A DNA stretch of 64,000 nt from Methylobacterium sp. Leaf118 (GTDB taxonomy: Bacteria > Pseudomonadota > Alphaproteobacteria > Rhizobiales > Beijerinckiaceae), in assembly GCF_920984675.1 (NCBI RefSeq), contig NZ_CAKLBV010000011.1, positions 37,709-101,708 of the forward strand, written 5' to 3'. Position numbers and translations under genes: made by a program. Below are positions 18,271 to 25,949 of this stretch, piece by piece (position 1 is the stretch's first letter; every line of letters starts with the position of its first letter). The notes below the pieces were generated by a model. That model saw only the letters and a program-made list of their open reading frames with translations. It made no database searches and was not told the DNA's origin.

Positions 18271-18318
18271 GTCGCGAAGTTGCGCCCGCGCTCATGCCAT
18301 GAAAAGGCCGAGCCGCTG

Positions 18319-18771
18319 TCAGTTTTCCCCAGCGGACAGGATGCGCTGTAATTGCCGTTCGCTGAGAATTATCTCGTGAACGCGCAAAATGTCGAATTGA
18401 ATCTCGCGTTCCGTGCCGAGATAATTCGAAGGCGGCTCGGATTTCGTCCTGTCGAAGCGCCAGGCCGTGGCCGCATACCGCAACAGCCCGGCGCGGATCT
18501 CCGCCGCTTGCCGGGCTACGGGGCGGCCGCCGTGATGCCGCCGCGCCAGCAAGCGGAGCGCTGCATCCCGCCGCCCGGTTGCCTCCCGCCGCCACCACGG
18601 CGAGCCACCTGGGCAGACGCTCAGGCCGAAGCAGTCGTCCAACGTCAGGCCCTTTTCCGCGGTCTCGAGATAGAGCTGAAGCCGAGCGGCGATTTCGACC
18701 CGGTCCTCGTCGGTCTCGCGCCGGTCGGCCACGCGGCGCAGTAGCTCGAGCTCAGGCCAGCGCATCGGCAC
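18319..18771 (-). CDS. Hypothetical protein, 150 aa
   Basis: Soluble, Arg- and Leu-rich product with helices (WPELELLRRVADRRETDEDR, VHEIILSERQLQRILSAG) and a central LTLDDCFGLSVCPGGSPWWR segment. No domain is recognised. It overlaps the previous gene by 20 bp, consistent with coupling. It is probably DNA- or protein-binding, with no direct evidence. Confidence 0.6.
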   Translation of the reverse strand: MPMRWPELELLRRVADRRETDEDRVEIAARLQLYLETAEKGLTLDDCFGLSVCPGGSPWWRREATGRRDAALRLLARRHHGGRPVARQAAEIRAGLLRYAATAWRFDRTKSEPPSNYLGTEREIQFDILRVHEIILSERQLQRILSAGEN

Positions 18772-19036
18772 GCGTCATCGCCGCGCCGAGTGCCGCCGCG
18801 GCGGCGTTGGCCCACGCTCTCGCGTCCTCGGCCGGCATACCGTCGGCGACGTGCGCCATCGCGGCCGCGTCGACCGCGAAGACGGAGCGCCTCGCGACCT
18901 CTCGTAGCTGCTGGTCCCTGACCGCGACCTCAGCGAGGGTGAGGCCGATCTGTCGAATCTCGGCCCGGGCACATTCCGCTATCTCGCGCCCGAAGATTTC
19001 TGGATCCCGGATCGGCTTCTGCGTAGGATTCGTCAT
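18752..19036 (-). CDS. Hypothetical protein, 94 aa
   Basis: ATG 19036 overlaps the stop of the MerR-like gene as ATGA. The product is helical and Ala-rich (REIAECARAEIRQIGLTLAE, AMAHVADGMPAEDARAWANA). No family is recognised. It belongs to the leftward coupled train. Confidence 0.58.
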   Translation of the reverse strand: MTNPTQKPIRDPEIFGREIAECARAEIRQIGLTLAEVAVRDQQLREVARRSVFAVDAAAMAHVADGMPAEDARAWANAAAAALGAAMTRADALA

Positions 19037-19479
19037 GCAGCCCTGCTCCTCTTGTCGGCCGTGATCTCGATCGCCAGCGCGGCCAGCCGCTGGCACGCGG
19101 CCGGATCGGTGAGCGCCCGCTCAAGTGCGGCGCGCGCGGCGGTAGGCAGGTGCTCGAAGTTGATGGCTGGCTGCGGTCCGGCAGGTGCCGGTGCTGCGCC
19201 GGGAGGCTCACACCCTGCCGCTGCCGCCCGCACGTGGCTGATGCCTCGATCCCGGAGCAGCCGCTGCACGCCGCGGATCGAATAGCCCTCGACGTGCAGC
19301 AGGACGCGGATGCCGAGAAGCAGTTCCACGTCTTCCGGCCGATACCGGCGCCGGCCGGTCTTCGACCGAAGCGGCCGCACCTCGCCGATGCGGGCCTCCC
19401 AGAACCGGAGGACGTGCTGCGGGACGTCGAGCGCCGCGGCGACCTCGCCGATGGTGCTGAAGGCAGAAGGGGCCTTCAC
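19033..19479 (-). CDS. MerR family transcriptional regulator
   Basis: The first 70 residues form a MerR-type winged helix-turn-helix: TIGEVAAALDVPQHVLRFWE, then RPLRSKTGRRRYRPEDVELL and LLHVEGYSIRGVQRLL. The usual long dimerisation helix is replaced by an Ala/Pro-rich linker and a short helical tail. No metal-binding cysteines are positioned as in CueR or MerR. Being in the middle of the island operon, it may control the element's own late or replication genes. Confidence 0.88.
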   Translation of the reverse strand: MKAPSAFSTIGEVAAALDVPQHVLRFWEARIGEVRPLRSKTGRRRYRPEDVELLLGIRVLLHVEGYSIRGVQRLLRDRGISHVRAAAAGCEPPGAAPAPAGPQPAINFEHLPTAARAALERALTDPAACQRLAALAIEITADKRSRAA

Positions 19480-19847
19480 GCCGGTGCCCCCGCGCCGAGG
19501 AAGCGCAGGGCGGCTTTCGCTGCCGTCACGCTGAACGGCCGGCCGTCGCCCGTTGCGGAGCGCAGGATCTCGATCCTAACGTTCACGCTCGCCATCGCCC
19601 GACCCGCGGCGATATCCGGCGCATGCCATTCGCCGAGCATGGCGGCGGGAATTCCGAGGACGGCGGAAATCTCCTCATCGCGAGCGCCGTAGGCGGCCAT
19701 CGCGAAAGCGGTGCGGTTTCTCAGCCCAGCATCACCGGCCGGCATGGCGCCGAGGCGCTGCACGAGGTTCTGAGCCGGCTTCGGCTCGATCAGTGGCGCC
19801 CGCTTCCGCCCGGCGCCAGGCCGCTTTCCGCCGCGTCCTTTCGGCAT
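19476..19847 (-). CDS. Small DNA-binding-like protein (possible terminase small subunit type)
   Basis: The 123-residue product starts PKGRGGKRPGAGRKRAPLI, a basic GRGG/RPGAGRKR leader common in small terminase-type phage proteins. A helix-turn-helix-like segment follows: YGARDEEISAVLGIPAAMLG. ATG 19847 is preceded by GAGGG; the longer frame to 19991 has no supporting site. It is coupled to the MerR gene. The terminase assignment is a suggestion only, as no large subunit is seen nearby. Confidence 0.55.
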   Translation of the reverse strand: MPKGRGGKRPGAGRKRAPLIEPKPAQNLVQRLGAMPAGDAGLRNRTAFAMAAYGARDEEISAVLGIPAAMLGEWHAPDIAAGRAMASVNVRIEILRSATGDGRPFSVTAAKAALRFLGAGAPA

Positions 19848-20019
19848 TTCTCTGCCCTCGGTTTGATTGTGGAGTCCGGCACCGAAAAAGTTTTGCGCAC
19901 GTGAGGTCCCCTGCGGTCCGTCCCCCCTCATCCCCTGGACTTTCGACCCGGTTACCCCCCCTCGACCGGACCGAGCAGGCACAGGCGACAAAGCGGCGAG
20001 GTGGGCAGACCTGCGGCCT

Positions 20020-20211
20020 CTACGCGGCCCGCGGAGCGTTCGCCGTGGCAGCCGCCTGCTCAGCGCGGGCTGTGAGCGCCCTTACGGCGGCGTCGATGTC
20101 CGCGAGCTGACCGAGCGGCTCGCCATCCGGCATCCTGACGATCACGGTTCCCGGGCCGCACCGAGTGACGGTGCCAATTCGAATTCCGTCGGCAATTATC
20201 TCGATGACCAT
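20020..20211 (-). CDS. Small protein, 63 aa
   Basis: Beta-rich N-terminal half (VIEIIADGIRIGTVTRCGPG, then VIVRMPDGEPLG) and a helical Ala-rich tail. The upstream region is AT-richer and could hold a promoter. The family is unknown; the N-terminal half resembles small beta-barrel domains. Confidence 0.5.
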   Translation of the reverse strand: MVIEIIADGIRIGTVTRCGPGTVIVRMPDGEPLGQLADIDAAVRALTARAEQAAATANAPRAA

Positions 20212-20462
20212 GGCCGGACTCCATTACGCAACACGCCGCAGACTTAGCACGGAAACTGAGATTTGTCGCTTGCCGTTCCGGTGGTGACTCGACCGTACTG
20301 GAGATATCGATTTCGACATCTCGCTTGCCGTTAATTAATGGGGGCACGCATTTCCGAACCGCTCGAAATGGCATCGCACGGTATCGGCTTGGAGCGGCCC
20401 ACCTCAAATCAAATTGAGCGGATCAGCCAGGACATCAAATCGGGCTTGAGGCCCTGATGCTG

Positions 20463-20876
20463 TCAGTGCAGGTTGCGGACGAATGGCTCGAGCACCGCGA
20501 ACGCAGCTCGGTATCCGCTGGCGTAGGCACCTCGAACACCGCCGCCATATCGACCGTGGATGTAAGCGCTGAATTCGCCGAGCGGCGCCGCGGCCGCGGC
20601 AGGCTCACGCTGGACGAACGCGCATGCCTGGATCTGGCGTAGAAACGGCACCGGGCCGGAGCGCCGCGCCTCGCTCAACGCCAAGAACTCCTCACGGCTC
20701 GCGATCTGGTGGAAGGCTACGAAGCTCGCCTCCTGATATCCGAATTTGAACTCTTCGGCCGGCGGCCCCGGCGGGTCGGTCGAAATGACGAGCTCGGATT
20801 TCACCTTCGGCTCAGCCGGCTGCGCATAGGCGGTGGATCGCTTCCGCGGGAAATCGATGACGGTGCCCACGATCAA
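20463..20876 (-). CDS. Hypothetical protein, 137 aa
   Basis: This soluble protein begins MIVGTVIDFPRKRSTAY and ends with a Gly/Tyr/Ala-rich helical region (YIHGRYGGGVRGAYASGYRA). Its start overlaps the upstream gene stop by ATGA. No domain is recognised. Confidence 0.6.
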   Translation of the reverse strand: MIVGTVIDFPRKRSTAYAQPAEPKVKSELVISTDPPGPPAEEFKFGYQEASFVAFHQIASREEFLALSEARRSGPVPFLRQIQACAFVQREPAAAAAPLGEFSAYIHGRYGGGVRGAYASGYRAAFAVLEPFVRNLH

Positions 20877-21232
20877 ATCTCCTTCTGAACCGGCTTGCCG
20901 CGGCGGCGGCGCACCTCGACGATGACCTTGCGAGCGCCTTCAGGTGGGTCCGTGGGCGGTGTGCGTTCCGTCTTGATCGGGCCAGGGCGCGGCTTGCGCC
21001 GGACGACCGGCCTCGCCTCTACCGGCGGCGGCACCGCGAAAATCTGCCGAAATACAGCGGCCGGTAATTTCGAACTGATCGATAGGCGCTGAGCCTCAGC
21101 GAGCGCTTCGTCGAGGCTGGCGTGCTCGGGAAGCTGCTTCCCGCGCGGCGGTCTGATGCGACCAGACCCCTTGAACCGGGCGAATACGACGAACTCGCCA
21201 GCGCCTCCCGAAGGCGGCTTACGGCTGCTCAT
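20873..21232 (-). CDS. Hypothetical protein, 119 aa, basic
   Basis: ATG 21232 overlaps the upstream stop (ATGA). It has an N-terminal globular part (EFVVFARFKGSGRIRPPRGK, DEALAEAQRLS) and a strongly basic, Pro-rich C-terminal half (VVRRKPRPGPIKTERTPP, KVIVEVRRRRGKPVQK). It is probably a nucleic-acid-binding protein; the family is unknown. Confidence 0.6.
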   Translation of the reverse strand: MSSRKPPSGGAGEFVVFARFKGSGRIRPPRGKQLPEHASLDEALAEAQRLSISSKLPAAVFRQIFAVPPPVEARPVVRRKPRPGPIKTERTPPTDPPEGARKVIVEVRRRRGKPVQKEI

Positions 21233-21432
21233 GATCTGAATTCCCCAGCGTCGAGCCGATCGAGCAGAGCGATATCCGCCTCGATCCGCTCGGCGATGGC
21301 ATCGCGCAACGCCTGAAGTTCTCGCCGTTCCGGTGTGTCCGGCCGCATCGCTCGCAGCGCGGCCGTCACGGGGCCAACCTGCCGAGGGCATTTCCGGGAA
21401 TTGTTCGCCGTGGTATTTCGGTTATCGACCAT
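21229..21432 (-). CDS. Small helical protein, 67 aa
   Basis: Charged helical product (TPERRELQALRDAIAERIEA) with a basic N-terminus (NNSRKCPRQ). Coupled by ATGA to the next gene of the train. Unknown function. Confidence 0.58.
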   Translation of the reverse strand: MVDNRNTTANNSRKCPRQVGPVTAALRAMRPDTPERRELQALRDAIAERIEADIALLDRLDAGEFRS

Positions 21433-21515
21433 GGGTGTCCTCGCTGGATTTCCATCGGAGGCCGAGGGGCGGTGGCAGCCGCTTCCTCGGCCGTTTCAAT
21501 TCTCAGGTGGCGAAT

Positions 21516-21890
21516 TCAGGCGGCCGCATCGGCGGCGCGATCCACATCGAGATCGGCGCGCAGCTCGTCCCCTCTGTCGACGATCTCCTCCAGGAGCTTT
21601 TCTGCGCTCGCTGGATCCGACCAGAAGCCGACCTGGCGCAGCACCTCGGATTGGAATTCGGTCAGCCGGTAGCTGATCTCTTCTGTGTCGCAGTGCTCTG
21701 CCCAGCGCTGCAGCAGGGCGGGGTGGATCTAGGACACCGTAGAGGCGAGCCGCTCGAGCGTTTCCGCGGCGTCGAGGTTGCGGGCATCCTTCGGGAACTC
21801 GACTGCCTTTTCGCGGCGCCACCGCGCGGTCTCGAGCAGCGTGTCGTACAGCGCCTGCATCGCATCATCGAAATATTGGACTTCGGACAT
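21516..21890 (-). pseudogene. Gene interrupted by one in-frame TAG codon (or amber readthrough)
   Basis: A 124-codon frame runs from ATG 21890 to a TGA at 21516, with coding-like sequence throughout except one TAG at 21731-21729. Before it the product reads as helices (QYFDDAMQALYDTLLETARW, LDAAETLERLASTVS). After it, in the same frame, it reads IHPALLQRWAEHCDTEEISY and LLEEIVDRGDELRADLDVD. No start codon with a ribosome site opens the second half. Either the gene is broken by a nonsense mutation, or the 53-aa product is real and readthrough makes the long form. The family is unknown. Confidence 0.65.
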
Positions 21891-22004
21891 AGCTTCGCTC
21901 CCTCCGGATAGCGCCGGGCCGCACAGCCGCTCGGTGCAGCCGATTCTGTAGTACGGTGTAAATATTGAGGCGGCCTGTATGATCAAGGCAGCCTTATAAC
22001 TTAG

Positions 22005-22032
22005 ATATTAGTCATTTGCGCGCGCTTGTAAA
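22005..22032 (-). promoter_or_regulatory. Candidate sigma70 promoter for the leftward small-gene train
   Basis: On the minus strand TTTACA (22032-22027) and TAATAT (22010-22005) are separated by 16 bp, in the most AT-rich stretch of the island, about 115 bp before ATG 21890. Confidence 0.5.
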
Positions 22033-22067
22033 TAGTCTTTTAATTAAATTAAATAAGGAGATTTCTT

Positions 22068-22108
22068 GAATATCGATATTCGTGAAATTCAAGAAATTCG
22101 GGAAATTC
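22068..22108. repeat. Palindrome plus three GAAATTC repeats
   Basis: A perfect 14-bp palindrome GAATATCGATATTC (22068-22081) is followed by GAAATTC at 22084, 22093 and 22102, spaced exactly 9 bp. The cluster overlaps the end of the replication-like gene and lies upstream of the candidate promoter. It could be an operator or origin iterons; part of the pattern may instead be a codon repeat (Arg-Ile-Ser). Confidence 0.5.
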
Positions 22109-22970
22109 GGCGAACGCCTGTCGCTTCGGAAGAACTACGAGCTCGCTGCCGATCGGCCTCGGCTTGCTCGTTCACGGTCTGATCCCCATCGTGTCGCAAG
22201 TCTGTCCGCTCACCCTCTATAGATAGAACGTGCGTGGACAGACTTGCGACAGCGCCCTGTCGGCGTTCCCAAGTGCGTCGGCAGACCCCCTCTGCCTTCC
22301 AGGGTGCGGTCGCAGTAAGCGATGCCGCCTCGTAGAGCGCGCGCGGGACGCAGCCACGCTGAGCCCGCTTACGCTCCGCATCGCGAGCGCGCCGTTCTGT
22401 GGTCAGCCGAGCCTGTCGAGCCTCACGACATTCATCAATCGCATCGATTGTCCGCAGCCGGAACGCTTCCCGCTCCGCAGCCGTGACTTGCAGCAGCGCA
22501 CCGAGCTTTGCCGGCCGGATTAGGGTCGATCCATGCGCCGCCTGTCCGCGCTCAATATCTCGGATGATCGTCACCAGCTCATCGGCCGAGAAAGCTCCGA
22601 CCTCCGCGCGCTCAACAGCGTGCCGAAGCGATTCCACGTTCAGGCCATGCCAACGCAACATCCGCTGGCGTCGAGCGATCGGGTAAGGCCCTGGTGCCGC
22701 AGCTGCCAGCGTAGCAGCGAAACACCAAGCGAACAGGTGCGGATCAACAACGAGCCCAAATTCCCGGCGACCGTGAGCAAGCCGAGAAATCTCAGCAAGC
22801 CGAATTGCTGCTGAAGAGCGCCTCGCCTTCACGTCACGAGGGAACTTCGTGACTATTGCCGGCACGTCTGTTCCGGGGTATTTAGCTTCAACCTTCCCCA
22901 AGGTATCCGCCTTATCGATCGGGCCGGCGTTATCAGCGCCGGCCCTTTCTATTTTCCGGGACGTGCTCAT
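22089..22970 (-). CDS. Hypothetical protein, 293 aa, possibly replication-associated
   Basis: This soluble, Arg-rich protein has no signal or membrane segment. Features are a central helical region (HGLNVESLRHAVERAEVGAF, then ADELVTIIRDIERGQAAHGS) and a basic segment ERRARDAERKRAQRGCVPRA followed by ALYEAASLTATAPWKAEGVC and RRTWERRQ. The last segment resembles helix-turn-helix-like C-terminal parts of proteins in alphaproteobacterial integrative elements, often next to AlpA and integrase genes. A replication or mobilisation role is a guess from context. The C-terminal codons coincide with the GAAATTC repeats. Confidence 0.6.
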   Translation of the reverse strand: MSTSRKIERAGADNAGPIDKADTLGKVEAKYPGTDVPAIVTKFPRDVKARRSSAAIRLAEISRLAHGRREFGLVVDPHLFAWCFAATLAAAAPGPYPIARRQRMLRWHGLNVESLRHAVERAEVGAFSADELVTIIRDIERGQAAHGSTLIRPAKLGALLQVTAAEREAFRLRTIDAIDECREARQARLTTERRARDAERKRAQRGCVPRALYEAASLTATAPWKAEGVCRRTWERRQGAVASLSTHVLSIEGERTDLRHDGDQTVNEQAEADRQRARSSSEATGVRRISRIS

Positions 22971-23164
22971 TCCCTATCCTCCCGCGATGCTGTTGCGCGG
23001 GCAGTGAGAGCGTCGCGTGCAGCCTTCACTGAAGAAAAGGCGCCGAGGCTATCGCCATCAGGCCCGAAGGCCATGGCGCCTCCGACTGAGGGGCGCACGA
23101 AGCCGACAAGACGTCGGCCGGCATAGACCGCCTGATCGCCGCGGCGGGTACCGGGCGCGATCAT
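22967..23164 (-). CDS. Small hypothetical protein, 65 aa
   Basis: Overlaps both neighbours by 4 bp. The product has a beta-like stretch (QAVYAGRRLVGFVRPSVGGA, AFGPDGDSLGAFSSVKAARD) resembling small single-domain proteins of island operons. Function unknown. Confidence 0.58.
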   Translation of the reverse strand: MIAPGTRRGDQAVYAGRRLVGFVRPSVGGAMAFGPDGDSLGAFSSVKAARDALTARATASREDRE

Positions 23165-23367
23165 GCTGCTCTACGACGCGAAGCTGAAGCCTGAGAGCGC
23201 TCCCAGTTCCGTAGCTGGCTGAGCGGGTACAGCTTGCGACGGTTGATCACCATCGGCTTTGGAAAGCCGAGATCGTCATCACGATCCCAGCGGTTGAGCG
23301 TCGCTGCGCTGATCTTATAGCGACTGCGCACCTCGGCGTTGTTGAGCCAGTTTTCCGTATCGCTCAT
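23161..23367 (-). CDS. AlpA/excisionase-like helix-turn-helix protein
   Basis: The 68-residue product is a small winged-HTH of the AlpA/MerR-excisionase type: WLNNAEVRSRYKISAATLNR, then WDRDDDLGFPKPMVINRRKL and YPLSQLRNWERS. Such proteins act as excision directionality factors or activators of integrase and satellite genes. ATG 23367 lies behind GGAGCG. It is two genes from the integrase, the usual place for an excisionase-type partner. Confidence 0.85.
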   Translation of the reverse strand: MSDTENWLNNAEVRSRYKISAATLNRWDRDDDLGFPKPMVINRRKLYPLSQLRNWERSQASASRRRAA

Positions 23368-23414
23368 CGGTCGCTCCTGTTTGCTTGCGAGCGACCATTC
23401 AAATAGACGCGTCT

Positions 23415-24155
23415 TCAGGCCTCTCCTATCGCATCCGTATTCCCAGCGACGGGGCCGAAATACCATGCAGCGTTTTCAGGACGATTGCGACGAGGATCCT
23501 GTTTCCAGCGCTGCACAGCGCGATTGAGTGTATTCAAATTCGGTTTTGCCAATCCAGCCGCCTCGTGAACTAAATTGACGAAGCGATGGAGATCGTTAGT
23601 TCCTGCAACTGATCCTGCGACCATTCTGCCATGCTGCTCCCATGCTATGAACAACACAGGCCAAATGCTTGAAGTCTCGAGATTGTGTCCAGAATCTCGC
23701 CGGGGCGGGAGAAAGTAATAACCCCTCATAAGCGTGTCATTTTTTGCAAGCTTATCAGAGCTGAAGGCAACATTTTCAATTAGTTGTCGCAGCTCCAGCA
23801 GGGTTACCCCCCTGTCGCGCCATAACGGGGAGCGATCAAGACCTTTGAGTTGTGGCTCGAATCCCATCAATTCCCACAGCCCATTGAAAGGAATATCGCA
23901 AACCGCGTCATCTTCCAGAAGCTTAGCTAACGCGGAAGCAGCAGCAGAGATCTGCGCTAGTTTGGATGCAACCTTATCAGTAGGCCCCATTCGCTTTTTT
24001 GCATTGAATGCGATCTCATAGAAAGCCAGCACTCTAGCGAGCGAAGCTGCCGCAAAGCACGCCTGTTCGTGATCCTCGAGCCGGAGGAAGGCGCCGATTT
24101 CCTCGACCTGCTCACAGGAGAACGGCAGGCCCTTATATCGCTCCTGCAAATTCAT
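23415..24155 (-). CDS. Hypothetical protein next to integrase, 246 aa
   Basis: The product has a mainly helical N-terminal half (FLRLEDHEQACFAAASLARV, LAQISAAASALAKLLED) and a C-terminal part (HRFVNLVHEAAGLAKPNLNT, NRAVQRWKQDPRRN). Its GC content is lower than the flanks. No catalytic motif is seen. Genes of similar size and composition often follow DUF4102-type integrases in alphaproteobacterial islands, but their function is unknown. The start overlaps the integrase stop by ATGA. Confidence 0.65.
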   Translation of the reverse strand: MNLQERYKGLPFSCEQVEEIGAFLRLEDHEQACFAAASLARVLAFYEIAFNAKKRMGPTDKVASKLAQISAAASALAKLLEDDAVCDIPFNGLWELMGFEPQLKGLDRSPLWRDRGVTLLELRQLIENVAFSSDKLAKNDTLMRGYYFLPPRRDSGHNLETSSIWPVLFIAWEQHGRMVAGSVAGTNDLHRFVNLVHEAAGLAKPNLNTLNRAVQRWKQDPRRNRPENAAWYFGPVAGNTDAIGEA

Positions 24156-25423
24156 GACGCCCGCCGCTCCAGCTTCACGACTTTAGCTGCACCCTTCAAA
24201 AGACCGTTCAGGTGGGCGGCCCAAAGCTCCATGGCGCGTCGCCGTTCGTCGCCGTAGTCGTGCCGCTGATAGACTCCGACGATGCCGCCGTGGGTGCCGC
24301 TGACGTGATTCAGCGCCTTCTCAACGACATGCACCGGTACACCGAGGCGGGCGCAACCACTGGCAAACGTCCTACGCAGGTCGTGGAGCCTCCAAGGCGC
24401 GCTTTCCTGCCCACCCGGTAGGTGGGCGGCCGCGAGGCGTTGAAGCCGCTCGGTGGCCTTGCTGACGCCCGAGAACGCTGTCTCGCCTGTCGTGGTGAAG
24501 AGCAGCCGCGAACGGCTGCCGATCCGGGGCAGTCCGCAGATGATCTCCACCGCCTGCGGTGCGAGCGGCACGACGTGCGCGCGATCATTCTTCGCCCGCT
24601 CTCGCGGGATCGTCCACGTTGCGGCGTCGAGGTCGAATTCCCGCCACTCAGCCTCGATCACCTCGGATCGGCGCTGCCCGGTCAGGATCAGCAATTGTAC
24701 GACGGGGCCGAAGGGGAAGCCAATTTCCTCCGTGGCCTTCCACGTTGCGATCAACTCGGCATCGCTCAGCACGCGGTCGCGAGAAACCTCAGGGGAGGGC
24801 GGTTTCAGCCCCGCCATCGGTGAGGTCACGAGGATGCCGCGCTCAACGGTCCATGCGAAAAACCTGCGGAGAGCAGCAAACAAGCGATTCGCGTGAACAG
24901 GTGCCCGCTCGGCAACCGCGTCGAGGGCGTCCAGAACGTCGGCCCGGCTGATCGTGCGGATATCTCTTTCCTGCCATTTGTCAGGGCCAGAGCGAGAACG
25001 GGGCAGGCGCTTTTCATCGTCGCCCCTGGTGCGCGTCAGAAAAGCTTCGGTCTCCCGCCAGCTTCGATTTCGAGGCTTGGCGTAGCGCTCGATGTAGTCG
25101 GCAGCAACGGCACCGAATCGCATCGCAGCCGCGACCTCGTCTGCTTTTGCCGCCTGCTTCTCGTTCGCCGGATCTCGCCCCTCTGCCACCGATCGCAGAG
25201 CCTGCCGCGCCGCTTCACGTGCCTCAACAAGCGGGATGCGGGGGTAGGGGCCCAGCGTGAGTTTCTTTGGCTTGCCGTCGAGGCGGTAGCGTACAGCCCA
25301 CGACTTCGCTCCGGAGGGCTGGATCAAAAGGTAGAGGCTAGGGAGCGCGCCGTCCGGCACCTCCCGTCGCTTGGTAGGATCGGGCTTCGCAGCCTCTACG
25401 GACTTCATCGTCAGAACGGCCAC
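24152..25423 (-). CDS. Tyrosine recombinase/integrase (DUF4102 N-terminal type)
   Basis: This enzyme integrates and excises the island at tRNA-Lys. The product is about 423 aa: an N-terminal arm-binding DUF4102 domain (SVEAAKPDPTKRREVPDGAL, KLTLGPYPRIPLVEAREAAR), a core-binding SAM-like domain at about 100-210, and a C-terminal catalytic domain. The catalytic set is complete: Arg about 251 (LTGQRRSEV), Lys about 278 (ERAKNDRAHVVPL), His 347 and Arg 350 (HDLRRTF), His 373 (ALNHVSG) and Tyr 385 (VYQRHDY). GTG 25423 gives the usual short N-terminus and keeps the nearby GTTACCC repeat outside the gene; an ATG at 25465 is the alternative. The intact motif set suggests it is active. Confidence 0.96.
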   Translation of the reverse strand: MAVLTMKSVEAAKPDPTKRREVPDGALPSLYLLIQPSGAKSWAVRYRLDGKPKKLTLGPYPRIPLVEAREAARQALRSVAEGRDPANEKQAAKADEVAAAMRFGAVAADYIERYAKPRNRSWRETEAFLTRTRGDDEKRLPRSRSGPDKWQERDIRTISRADVLDALDAVAERAPVHANRLFAALRRFFAWTVERGILVTSPMAGLKPPSPEVSRDRVLSDAELIATWKATEEIGFPFGPVVQLLILTGQRRSEVIEAEWREFDLDAATWTIPRERAKNDRAHVVPLAPQAVEIICGLPRIGSRSRLLFTTTGETAFSGVSKATERLQRLAAAHLPGGQESAPWRLHDLRRTFASGCARLGVPVHVVEKALNHVSGTHGGIVGVYQRHDYGDERRRAMELWAAHLNGLLKGAAKVVKLERRAS

Positions 25424-25441
25424 GGAGAACCCCGGCTGGCT

Positions 25442-25514
25442 GTTACCCGGGACCGTCAGCGGCACCGGGGTAACGCTGGGGTAACGGAAAACCCGTGCCC
25501 GGCGGTGTTACCCC
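25442..25514. promoter_or_regulatory. Four GGGTAAC repeats, candidate integrase arm sites (right)
   Basis: The heptamer occurs as GTTACCC at 25442-25448, GGGGTAAC at 25467-25474 and 25478-25485, and GTTACCCC at 25507-25514. They lie between the integrase start and attR, and the same motif is paired near attL. Some may overlap the integrase promoter, which would allow autoregulation. Confidence 0.6.
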
Positions 25515-25614
25515 GTGATTGATGAATGAGCGATCATCCAGCGTCAAGCCTTTTGCTTACAGTGGCTTGCATGATAGGCGATGCACGGATTTGAGCGGCG
25601 GCGGAACGGCTTCG

Positions 25615-25665
25615 AACGGACTTTTAATCTGTAGGTCCTGGGTTCGAGTCCCAGCGCGCTCACCA
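25615..25665 (+). repeat. attR core (51-bp partial tRNA-Lys copy)
   Basis: Identical to 8418-8468. It lacks the 5' half of the tRNA (no acceptor or D-arm), so it is not a functional tRNA gene. Confidence 0.95.
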
Positions 25666-25949
25666 TCTCACCCAGGCTTGTCGGGCAACACAACCCTTTG
25701 AATCGTCGAGGGTTTATCCGTTTGTCAGCCACTGCCCGACGGTCCTTTTCGGCGTTCTCCAACGATGAAATCAGATGCGCCTGTGGCCGGTCTTTCGCCA
25801 CCTATCCGATCTCCTCGTGCAGCTCCTCGACCCGAGGGTGCCCGGCCTGGACGGCTCCGATCCTATCCTTGGCGAGGGCAGCACCAATCCTCAGGACGCT
25901 GCCGAGGAAGCCTGGACGAAATGGCGGACCCGCTCGTCGCCGTTTTCGC
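25666..25949. other. Host DNA to the right of attR, nothing recognised
   Basis: Open frames here include a minus-strand frame that merely translates the tRNA fragment. I see no supported gene. Confidence 0.5.

Noticed and set aside
25544..25801. Minus-strand frame across attR
   Set aside because: It translates the tRNA-Lys fragment; such products are a well-known annotation artefact.
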